NCBI GenBank assembly: GCA_916048055.1
Contig: CAJZHL010000017.1
Location: forward strand, 434,001-498,000
From: Pedinophyceae sp. YPF-701
Taxonomy: Eukaryota > Chlorophyta > Pedinophyceae
Length of the DNA: 64,000 nucleotides
Direction: 5' to 3'
Position numbers and translations under genes: made by a program. Each line of letters starts with the position of its first letter. The stretch's first letter is position 1. Under the pieces are notes generated by a model. That model had not been told where the DNA came from, did no database searches, and saw only the letters and a list, made by a program, of their open reading frames with translations. Below, in pieces: positions 19,868 to 29,328 of the stretch.

Positions 19868-21184
19868 ATGAGCTATTTGTCCAGAACGCACCGCAGGCTG
19901 CGGGACTGCAGCGTCGCGCATAGCGCGTCGAAGCGCAGGAAGCGGCGCGGGCGGAATCGCGAGGACGATCCAAGCACCCACGGCAGCGGACCGCTCACGC
20001 GCGGAGACGCGCCGAGCGACGGGGCTTTCGGCGCGTCGTCGTCGCTAAAAGCATCCGGGTACCTGTCCGCGCGGCTCACTGCACAGCAGTTCCGCGAGGT
20101 GTGTGCACGCGCCCCTTGTGCAGTGCGGAATGCACCCTCTGTCTCTCCGCTGCCTGCGACGTGGCTGCCGCGCCACAGGTACGCTTGCGTCCGCGTGCAT
20201 CCGGGACGTGCGCTCACGCGCAGCGCCGCGTGGTGCGCCGTGCAGGGAGTGCGGTGGCTGTCGTCGTACGCTGACGTGTCGCGCTGGGCGCGAAAGCTCG
20301 ACGTTCCCGCGCGCGTCGACGCGGCCCGCGGGATCCTGCACGTCCGGAACCTCCTCCCTGCGCACGTACGCCCGCGGCCCGACGCCGCCGCACCACCGCG
20401 CAACGTCTCGCGCCGCAGCAACGGCCGTCCGTGCGTGCCGCGGGGCTCGCAGGTTGCCTGGACGGCGCTGCGGATCCTCGAGGAGCTCCCCCGCGAGGCC
20501 TGGGTGCGCACGGCCGCGGCGTCGGACCTCGCGGCCAACAACATCGCTCATTGCTTCCGCTCTGCACGCGGGGGCTCGCAGCACCTCGACACCCTCCTCC
20601 GCGCGCTCGCCGCGCTCAACCCCACGCAGATCCCTTCCCTCTCGGCAGGTAGCCGCCCCGCCACGACACACCGGCAGCCCTGCCGGGCCCCGCGGTCGCG
20701 TGTGTCGCAAGACCCACACAAGCACCGCACCTGGTGCTGCCTCGCAGGGTGCTACACAGAGGGGCACCACATCGCGCCGCACGACGACCGTCAGTGCACG
20801 GACGTCGCGATGGACGACGGGACCGTGCAGCGCTGCTACCGGGACCTGACAGCAGTGTTCTACTTCACGCCCGCCTGGGAGCGCGCGTGGGGGGGTCTCT
20901 TCCGCGACCTCGAGCACGGCGCGCGCGCGGCGGACTCGAACCCGCGACGACGCAAGCGGGGGGGTCTCAGGGCGGTGTCCGACACGGTGCCCCCGCGCAC
21001 AGGCCCGACGGCGCGCGAAGTGGTCCCGGAGTTCAACAGCGCGGTGTTCTTCCGGGTGCCGCACTGGCACGAGGTGACGGCCGTGCGGGCGCCCGCGGGG
21101 ACCAAGCGGTTCAGCGTGTTCGGGTGGTGGCTGACGGAGGAGCGGCTGTACCATCTCAACCTGGGAGGCAGCACGTCGTACTAG
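19868..21184 (+). CDS. 2-oxoglutarate/Fe(II)-dependent oxygenase (prolyl-hydroxylase-like)
   Basis: Exons 19868-20098, 20246-20365, 20453-20648 and 20748-21184 give 327 residues. The basic N-terminus (KRRKRRGRNRE) could be a nuclear signal. The double-stranded beta-helix core has the iron ligands: HxD in IAPHDDRQ, and a distal His in FFRVPHWHEV. The 2OG-binding Arg is in KRFSVFGWW. PEFNSAVFF before the distal His resembles the Ofd1/Tpa1-type prolyl hydroxylases that act on ribosomal protein S23 or signalling proteins, but the substrate cannot be told here. An Arg-rich insertion (SNPRRRKRGG) sits between the two ligand motifs. The second intron (87 nt) is a stop-free multiple of three. ATG at 19826 is an upstream alternative start. 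Confidence 0.85.
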   Translation: MSYLSRTHRRLRDCSVAHSASKRRKRRGRNREDDPSTHGSGPLTRGDAPSDGAFGASSSLKASGYLSARLTAQQFREVCARAPCAVRNAPSVSPLPATWLPRHRYACVRVHPGRALTRSAAWCAVQGVRWLSSYADVSRWARKLDVPARVDAARGILHVRNLLPAHVRPRPDAAAPPRNVSRRSNGRPCVPRGSQVAWTALRILEELPREAWVRTAAASDLAANNIAHCFRSARGGSQHLDTLLRALAALNPTQIPSLSAGSRPATTHRQPCRAPRSRVSQDPHKHRTWCCLAGCYTEGHHIAPHDDRQCTDVAMDDGTVQRCYRDLTAVFYFTPAWERAWGGLFRDLEHGARAADSNPRRRKRGGLRAVSDTVPPRTGPTAREVVPEFNSAVFFRVPHWHEVTAVRAPAGTKRFSVFGWWLTEERLYHLNLGGSTSY

Positions 21185-21318
21185 CGCGACGCAAGGCGCG
21201 CGGTGTCGCGGCGATGTTCGGTGATTGTCGTCCGTGCTAGCGGTGCAAAACGGGGCGCATGAGACGAGGGGGGGGGTGTTGGGGTTGTCATTCACAAGGG
21301 TGGGCTCAAAGTGCGGGG

Positions 21319-22886
21319 TTAGGCGGCGGGGTTGCCGTACAGGATCTCGAACGAGTCGACGACCGTCTTGACCTTCTTCTGCATCTTCCCCCACCGCCGC
21401 TCGTTCGCGCCCGTCGACACGATGTAGAACTTCCCGTTGGACACCGTCACCACGCCCAGCGCTGCACACACGCGCACGCACGCAGCCCACGCGTCTCCGC
21501 ACCGCAACGCACTGCGCGGTCGGCACTTCTCCACGCAACGTGCCCCCACCAGCGCGGCAAGCAGGCGCGCGCGTTGTATCCAGTGCGTTGCTGAAACACG
21601 AAGCACGTTCGCGAGCGGGTGCGCACCGTGGCGGGTGTAGTTGGGCGCCTCCGCGAGGAACTCGAACTCGACGTACGGACGGCCTTGGCGCTCGACGCGC
21701 TTGGCGTCGAGCACCTTGGTCTTCTGGCGCTTGTTCGAGAGCGCGGTGGCCACGAGGGTGTCGGCAATCTCCAGCGGCGTGCCGAACTCATCGACGCTCT
21801 CCTTGTCCGTGAGCACCAGCGACACCGACACCGACTCCAGCGGCTCGATCACGTCCTTGTAGCACACGTCCAGCCCCTGCGTCACGCGGCGCGGACAGAG
21901 CGCGTCAGCCAATATGTCTCAAGACAAGGATTCCAGTCTCCCGGCGCGCCGCAGCCCAAGGTCCGGGCACGCACGTCGACGGAGACCTCCTGCCAGCCGA
22001 AGGGGTACAGGAACGTGTAGTTGTCGTTGTCGTCACGGCAGATGTTGTATCCCTTGGGCTTCTTGGCAGCGGCGGAGGCCGGACCGGCCGCGAGCGACGC
22101 AGCGAGGAGCGCCGCGCCCTGGAGGACCTCGCGGCGCGAGCCCTGCGGCACGGCGGAGTCGCTGGGGGCCGCGCGGCACACGGCGCCGGCGGCGCGCCGG
22201 GCGGGGGCCACGGAGGCGACCTGCACGGCAGAAGCCAATCGCGCACCCCGGCATGCAGTGAGGCTCCACCGACGCGCGTGCGTTGCTTCCAGCGCGCAAT
22301 TTACGACATGGGGGAGCGGGACAGATTGAGTAGGGGTCCGAGGAGGGAAGCGCGGGCCAGCGGGCCGGTGGGGCGGTCGGCGGGGCCGGGTGCAGCAGTG
22401 CGTGGGCGCGTGATGGCACACGGGCGCCCGGCGCGGCGTGGGGCGATGCGGGCTCGGCGCGACGCGGCGGCGCGCACGCGAGCGCGGGTGCGGTGAGGGG
22501 AGGCCGGGAGCGCGCGCAGGTCCGCGCTGGACGGGGCGGGCCCACTGCTGTCGTCCACCAAGCTTGCTCGGCGCGCGCTCGGTTTCGGTGGGCATAGGCG
22601 CGCGGCGATGCACGTCGCGATGCGACAGGTGGGATTGTTGAACGCGTCTGGGGCGGCCAGGCGTGGCTGGAAGGCCCACCGGGCGTAATGGCTGGGCGAG
22701 CGACACCCGAGCTACGCGCCAGGTGCGCCGGGAGCGTTGATGGCTGGGTGTCCGCGCAGCCGTTCGGGCCGTCTGCTTGTAAACTCACGGACGACGCGCG
22801 CGTGACATCGTCCCGGTCAAGCGCGAGAGAGCTTTTCGAGCTGCACGCACCTGGGGCGCGACAGCGCTGCGGGCCGCGAACGACAT
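21319..22886 (-). CDS. PPL1: PsbP-like protein 1, thylakoid lumen
   Basis: Lumenal PsbP-family protein linked to photosystem II repair. Exons 22886-22851, 22220-21975, 21876-21627 and 21461-21319 give 224 residues. A 12-codon first exon (MSFAARSAVAPQ) is joined across a 630-nt intron to the rest of the transit peptide. Then GSRREVLQGAALLAASLAAGPASA, with twin Arg, hydrophobic core and AxA, is a Tat-type thylakoid signal. The mature PsbP fold shows YTFLYPFGWQEV, VCYKDVIEPLESVSVSLV, FEFLAEAPNYTRHA and TGANERRW, which match PPL1 better than PsbP itself. All phases agree. The far upstream first exon is inferred from frame and splice sites. Confidence 0.9.
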
Positions 22887-23954
22887 GCTTCCTGCGATCT
22901 CCTTTCCACACAGACTGAGCAGCCACAACCTGCGCCGCCCTCCGCGCCGCCCCTCGCCATCAGCGGGCCACCAGCCTGCGCCCGGGCCGCGGCACACCCC
23001 CCCACGGCGACGCACTGCGCACGCAACCGCCACACTACGCCGCACGGTCGTCCCGAGCCCGGGACGCGCGCTGGGGACCGCCGCAGGCCGCCGCAAGCTC
23101 GCCGGGCGTCGCACGCGCCGCACCCCGCGTTTCCGGCGGCCAGCGAACGTTTGTCATGTCACATGTGTACATGCGCGCTGTTGTGCCTGGTTCCGCAGAA
23201 ACAGCCCCTTTCGACGCCGCCGCGGCCGTGCCACGCCCTCCCGCGTCTCGCCCCGCCGTCCGTCGCGGCCCCACCTCGGCGACCCACCGCCGCCAGCGCA
23301 CACTGCATGTACAGCCCACCTCCGCAGCGGGCCCCGCATCTCCACGCTCCTCCGTCTCCGCTCCACCCAAACCCCGCCTCACGCCTTCCTGGCCCGCTTT
23401 CCGCTGTCCCGCCCCACTGCACGTCCCCCCCCTCCGCGCTCTCCACGCAACCCTAGACCAGCCAGCTGGCGCCGCGCGTCGCGCGCACGAAGCGCCACCC
23501 GCCGCGGTGCCGCCCTCCCGACACGCGATCCGAACTGGGCATCCGCCCCGCGCCTCGCTGCGCCCATCGACCGCGGCCCCAGCGCGCCAGCCGCGGCACC
23601 CCATAGGGTCAAGACCGGCGCTCCACACCCCCCTCGCGGTATCCGCGCCATCCGGGCGCAAGGGCCCCCCGCGACGCCGCCCGCGGGCACTCGGCCGCGA
23701 TTGCCCCGGCTCCACGCTGGTCATCGATCGCGACAGCGTCGTTGGCCGCACGCGCTCCGCCCCTGGAGCATCTCGCCAGCAGCAGGCCGCAGCTCGCGTC
23801 GTGGCCGCCGGCGGGACGTTCTTGCGGCCCCAGCCGGTCGATCTCGGTCCCGGGCGCCCCGAAACGCGGCCGCACCCCTCACGCCCGGGCCTGGCGCGCT
23901 CGCAGCGCCGCTCGATCCCCACAGTGCCCCCACGCCGAGTGGTCGCCGGCAGCG
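22887..23954. other. Large divergent intergenic region, PPL1 / TCAIM-like
   Basis: About 1.07 kb between outward-facing starts, very rich in C on the plus strand. Open frames run through it on both strands, but they are Pro/Arg-rich, match no family and have no splice partners. Nothing else recognised apart from a small palindrome (ACATGTGTACATG, near 23161-23173). Confidence 0.45.
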
Positions 23955-26252
23955 ATGGGGGACGCCCGCAAGTACATCCGCCGGATCGTCCGGCAGGTCC
24001 ACCCCGATCTGTTCGCGGAGTTCCCGCACGCCCGGGCGGCCAACACCGAGGCTCTCAAGGCACGCGGCCCCCTGTGTCCCTCCTGTGCTCCTGCTGAGCG
24101 CCCGGCCGCTCCCCCGCGGCCCGCGCGGCCACCGGTGCTGCGCGCGGCGAATTTCGCGCGCTCACCTCCTCACGGAACGCCGGCGGCGCCCGCGGCGCCG
24201 CTGAGCGCGCTGCCGCTGCGCGCGGAGCGCCGTGTGTCGCTGCAGCCTCGAGACGTTGAGGGGCGGGGCTGAGCGCTGGCGTGCGTGCGTTTTTCGCGTC
24301 GCAGGAGCTCAACGCGTATCTGGCGTCCCTCGAGGACCCGGAGGGGCGCGCTATCAGCGGCCACGGCGCGTCGCGCGTTGAGTTTTGGGTCAAGGATGGA
24401 GCGGGTGGCGTGTCGCAGGTGCACGCGGAGCTCCCGGGCGGCCGGGGGTCGCTCGGCCCGCTTTTCCTGGCGTTCGGGCTCATCACCGAGGAGGAGATGG
24501 AGCGAGATTTCGCGGTCGGGCTCGAGGTGAGCGGCCGCGCCAAACCGCTGGCATGCTGCCCCTGCAGCAGAGCCGAGCCCGACGCACGCCGCCGCTTTCC
24601 CTGCCCGCTGGCGCCGCCCGGCGGTCGGCCTCGTGCCTGCGGCCCGCCGCGTCCGCCCAGGCGGCCACGTTTCCGCCGTGGTGCGCCGCGCTGCGCGCAG
24701 TCGTTATCCCGTCGCGCAGCACGTCACGCCCGCGCGTGACGCGCGCCCGCGGCCGCGCGCTCCGCAGGGACGGCCGGACCACAGCAACGTGAATCTCCTG
24801 CACTTCCTCCGCGAGACGGTCGCCGCCGCGGTGAAGCAGGCCGCCCAGCACGAGGTGCTCCGTGAACAGCTGCGGGGGCTCTCCGTGCAGGTGCGCACGC
24901 CCCGGGATGCCGCGCCCGGCGCCCGCGCCCGCTCAATCCACGCGTGCTCCGCGCGAACGCGCCCCTCCGCGGCCGCGGAGCCCCGCGGAAGAGCCCCCGC
25001 GCCGCCCCCCTGGCTGCGCAGGTGGAGCGCGAGCACGGCCTGCTCGTCGTGGAGGTCGCGTCGGACTACCTCGCGTCGCCGACCGAGCAGCTGCACCACA
25101 TCGAGGCCCTCGAGCTCCTCCGCGACTCCCTCGCCGACCTCAACGCGCGGTGCGGCCCTCCCGCCCCCCCTCGTTTCAACCACCCGCGTCGCCCGCGCGC
25201 CCCCCGCCGCCCCCAGCGCGCCGCGCCGCACCGCGCCGCCCCTGCAGGTCCCCGGGAGCCCTCTCGGGCCTCGCGATCCGCCTCTACCCGCCGGGCGCCC
25301 ACGCGGCGTCGAGCTACGTTGGCGACGACGGCACGCTGCATCTCGTGGCCGAGGACGGGCACCTGCAGGAGGTGCTCGAGTGCCTCGACCTCGAGAAGGC
25401 GCACCTGCTCACGAAGCTCAACATGTACTGGGCGCGGCGGGTGCGCGAGCTCGCGGTCCCCGCGGCGGCGAAGCTCGGCGTGCGGCAGGTGTGGTGCGAC
25501 TCGCGGTCGGAGCAGGGCGCGCAGCAGTTCTCGATCTGGGCCGGCCGCGTCCTCCAGCTCGACGAGGGGCAGTCCCCCGCGCCGTGCGAGTACCGCAGCC
25601 ACCCCGAGTCGGGTCTGACTGTGCTGGTGCACAACGACCCCACTAGCCCGCTCCTGGAGCACCTCCCGTCGTCGTCCGTGCTCCAGGTCCGCGCGGACTG
25701 CTCCGTCGAGGAGCTGACGAGCTTCCTGCAGTCCGACACGGGCATCCAGGCGTCGGACCGCGCGGCCGAGGTCGTCGACGAGCGCGCGGAGGAGGAGCGC
25801 CGGCTGCGCGAGTGCGGCAAGGCGCTCGGGTGCAAGCACCTCATCCGCATCGTGACGCTCGCGCAGCAGGACGAGATCTACGCGGCCATCGCGCGGCTGA
25901 GCGACTGCGCGGCGCGCCTGCGCGGCGCGGTGGACCTGTCGGGCGCGAGCATCGCCATCGACGACTGCTACGAGGTGTGGGGCACGGGGTTCATTTCGAT
26001 CCCGTACGACTTCAAGGTCGAGGACCTCGAGCCGCAGCTCGTGCGGCTGCTCGGCGCCGCCGACAGGGACAGCACCGTGGTCGGGGGGGACGCCCTGGCC
26101 GACAACAGCGCCAGCGACGACGACAGCGACTTCGGCGGCGGCGCCGGCGCGGGCGTCGCGGAGGAGGCGGCGGCCGTCGACGGCGACGCGGCCGTGCCCG
26201 AGGAGCAGACCGTGCAGCAGCGCGTCGACTTTGAGCACGCGCCGGAGGCGAA

Positions 26253-26291
<39 letters not shown>

Positions 26292-27621
26292 GCGCCCGAA
26301 GATCAAGCGGGTCAAGAAGGCTCCGGCGCGCAAGAAGAAGGCGAAGGCCGCTGCGGAGGTGGCGCCGCAGACCGTGATGGCGGCCGCGGCCGAGGTGGCG
26401 CCCGCTGCGAAGCCGGCGGCCGCGGAGCAGCCGGAGGCGGCGATGGCCGCGAGCGCGGAGACTGTCGAGGAGAAGGACGCCGCGAAGCCGGCGGTTGCGG
26501 AGGAGGCTGTCGCGGCGCAGCCGCAGATGGCGGCGCGCGCGGAGGCGGCGGAGGCCCCCGCGAAGCCGCAGGTCGTCGCCGCGGCCGCAGACGAGGAGGT
26601 GGCGGCGGCCGTGGCGGCCGAGGCGGCCGAGGCGCCCCCCCCGCCCCGCCAGCGCGCCGCGATCGCGTCGCTGGGCGCCGTGGGAGAGGAGCTGCTGGAG
26701 AAGCCCCGGCGGATCGTCGCCGCGAAGCTCGGGCAGGCGATGCAGCAGGCGCGGTCCGCGGCGGAGGAGCTCGCGCAGCCGGGTCGCGTGGCGGCGCCGA
26801 AGCCGGCCGACGATCAGCTGCTGATCAAGCCGCAGCGGATCAGCGCCAAGTCGCTGGAGCGGTCGCGGCTGAAGGCGGAGGCGCGCGCGGCGACGCTGAG
26901 GGCGGACGCGGAGCGGCTGCGCGCGGAGGCGAAGAAGGCGGACGCGGCGTGGCGGTCGGCGCAGGAGCAGGCGCTGGCGGACGCCAAGGAGCGGAGGCTC
27001 GCGGCGGCCGCGCAGGCGTCCGCGCAGGCGGAGCGCGCCGCGGAGCAGGCGAGCCGGCGCGCGGAGATGCTCGCGGAGGCGGAGGCGCTGCTGCACGCCA
27101 AGGGCGGGTCGGACGACGAGGCGCAAGTTCTACTGGACCTGACCAAGTCGTACTGGGACCTGTCCTCGGACTCGGACGACGAGGCGGTGGGCCTCGCGCC
27201 GCCCCCCGTGCGCCACGCCGCGGACTCGGGGCACGCCGCGCCGCCGGCTGCGGCGGGCCAGGACACGCAGGCGCGCACCAAGGTGCAAACGCAGGCCACG
27301 GCGCCGGCGAACCCCGGGTGGCGCGGGCTGGGCGCGCTGGTGGCGGTGCGCGTGACGATGGAGCGCGCGTTCCAGCAGGGGCTGCCGGCCCCGAAGTGGA
27401 TGGGGGAGGGAGTGCCGGAGCGCATGCGGGAGTCCCTGGGGGGTCTGTTGCGGCGCGGGGACCAGGCGCGGTCGAAGGCGTCCGGCGGGCTGACGGGGCG
27501 GCCGCCGCAGAGCAAGAGCGGCGGGTGGCTCGGCCTGCGGAAGCAGACGCGCTCGTCGGCGCCCCCGCGCGCGCACCTGGCCCCCGCCGCGCGTGCGGTG
27601 CGCAGCTTCGCCCTGCTCTGA
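23955..27621 (+). CDS. TCAIM-like protein (DUF4460 + DUF4461) with long Ala-rich, coiled-coil tail
   Basis: Exons 23955-24059, 24305-24526, 24768-24890, 25022-25149 and 25248-27621 give 983 residues. Residues 1-110 (MGDARKYIRRIVRQVHPDLF ... ELNAYLASLEDP) match the J-like DUF4460 domain. The region to about 470 matches DUF4461 of TCAIM, a mitochondrial protein in animals whose molecular role is unknown. The animal protein ends about there. Here a further half follows: an acidic stretch (SASDDDSDF), an Ala tract, a Lys/Ala region resembling linker histone tails, a charged coiled coil (about 720-810) and a basic end. Intron 1 has a GC rather than GT donor (AAG/GCACGC). No clear transit peptide is visible. 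Confidence 0.85.
26251..26290 (+). repeat. GCG/GGC trinucleotide repeat coding poly-alanine
   Basis: An almost pure run of GGC/GCG triplets around 26251-26290 inside the TCAIM-like gene encodes about 13 consecutive Ala. Such tracts are prone to length change by slippage. Confidence 0.9.
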
Positions 27622-27764
27622 AGGGACGCCGCGGAATCAGACATGGAGCGCCGCGGAAACGAAGAGTTGGCTGCATTGATGCCCTGAAAGTGCACGCGCT
27701 AGCATGTGACGTTACACGCGCAACTCAGGCGCCGCCGACGCGCGACACGCAGCGCGCCGCCCCG

Positions 27765-28491
27765 TCACTTCTCCCTCTCCCAGTCCTGCAGCACGCGCAC
27801 GAGGTCCTGCACGCAGTACCCGCTCATGGTGTCCAGCAGCGACACCTGCTTCCTCCCCCCCCCCAGCGACAGCGGCACCTTGGCCAGCACCGCCTCCACA
27901 TCGCGCTCGTCGACGCCGTCGCGGTCCACGCGCTGCCCGAGCTCGTTCGCGAGCGCCTGCGCCATCGTCCCGCCCCCGGCCTTGAGGTCCCGCAGGTACA
28001 AGTGCCACCCGTTGAAGTCGCAATACACCTCCCTCCCAATCTTGTCCTCGAGCAACTGGTACGCGCCCTTCCCGCTCCCGCCCCCGGACGTCACCAGCTT
28101 CGTGATGTCCAGCCAGGCGCCCGCCGCTGCGCGAGCCACCGGGGGACGGGCGGTGCTTGTGCGGTGGTTGGCCCAGCACGGGGCGGGAAACGGCCGACGC
28201 CGCGCTCCGTGGTTAGCGATGCGGCGGCGAGGATACCATGCTGTCATCGCGCTCGTTGGGGCGCCGGAATCGTGCCGCGCCAGCAGGTACGAGCCCGGGC
28301 AAGGTGCTGTGCGGGGGGAGGTGGCTCTGGAGCGGTGCGTCGTGCGGGGACTCACCGTCCTTCCCGAGGCCCCGCGTGACGGCGCTTCGCGCGCGGTGCG
28401 AGCGACTCGCCGGGGTCCGCGCGGCGAGCCCGGGCCGCGGGCGCACGCCCACCAGCGCCGAGGTGGTTGTCGCGCCTCGGAGCGCTTGCAT
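27765..28491 (-). CDS. Plastid protein resembling cyanobacterial DUF3181 family
   Basis: Exons 28491-28356 and 28126-27765 join in phase 1 to give 165 residues. The first 45 residues (MQALRGATTTSALVGVRPRP..., many Arg, Ser, Thr, no acids until the end) look like a chloroplast transit peptide. The mature part reads YQLLEDKIGREVYCDFNGWH, LYLRDLKAGGG, then LAKVPLSLGGGRKQVSLLD. The WHLYLRDLK core resembles, from memory, the DUF3181 family of cyanobacteria and plastids, of unknown role. The donor GACG/GTGAGT and acceptor GCGCAG fit the window consensus. It converges on the TCAIM-like gene, with 143 bases between stops. Confidence 0.72.
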
Positions 28492-29328
28492 CGTCTCACG
28501 GCTCGCAAGTCCGTACCTGCGTGCGGTGTGGCCGTCGGAAGCAGTGGAACAGTGCCTGGCGCGCGTTGATGGCCGTATTCCCGGTGTGCAGCGACAGGGG
28601 AGGGTGACTGGGTGCACGCGGGCGAATGGGGCGTGTAGATGGGGGGGCACGCAGGAGACGCGCGGAGCACGGAGGGACGGCGATCGTGATCGCCGCTCGA
28701 GGGCCCGTGTGGTGCTCCCCCGGCGCGGGCAGCGCGCTCCTCAGTGGGTGTTGGTGGACGAGCGCACCTACGCGAGGACAGTCCTTCGCAGCAGTCGTTT
28801 GATTCGCGCAGCGATACCGGACGAATCGTCTAGCTACGTGCCGCCGAGCCCCGCGACAATGAGCCGCCGAGCAGGCCGCGAGCAGGGGGCGCGGGACCTT
28901 CCGTGGGATGTCCCCGGAAGCACCGCCGACGCGCCTCCAACGGCGCTGCCGCGCGCCGCGGTTCGCCACTCTAGTTAAAGTACGCCGTACGGCGATATCG
29001 CGACGCTCCTGCAACCCGGCAGGTGCGGTAGCGCGCGGTGTTGAATACATAGGAACAAAACAGCCGCAGCTCTGCGGGCGCGCTTCTCGCGAACGAGGAA
29101 CCGGACCTCGGGAGATTCCTCGCGCGATCCTGCGTCTCTCCGCCGAGCCGCGCCGCGTCTGGCTGGCCACGCGGCACGGCGTCGCGAACACAGTGCCAAC
29201 GTCCTGCACATGCTCCTTGGGCTCGACGTTTCGCGAACTTGAGCTGCGCGGTGTCAGCCTGACCTTGCCCTCCGTATCGTCGTCGGTTGGAGGCGCCCCG
29301 ATCCCGGCAGGAGGGCGGCACAGCGGCG
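28492..29328. other. Divergent intergenic region, DUF3181-like / dynein heavy chain
   Basis: About 840 bases between outward-facing starts. The part around 28970-29060 is less GC-rich than its surroundings and may mark the dynein promoter. No gene or repeat seen. Confidence 0.45.

Noticed and set aside
20933-20951. A tRNA T-arm-like stretch (reverse complement of GGGTTCGAGTCC)
   Set aside because: It lies within the oxygenase coding exon and has no matching acceptor stem, D-arm or anticodon arm.
22885-24204. A 439-codon plus-strand frame between PPL1 and the TCAIM-like gene
   Set aside because: Almost only Arg, Pro, Ser and Ala, no family, and it overlaps the first exons of both neighbours in the wrong frame.
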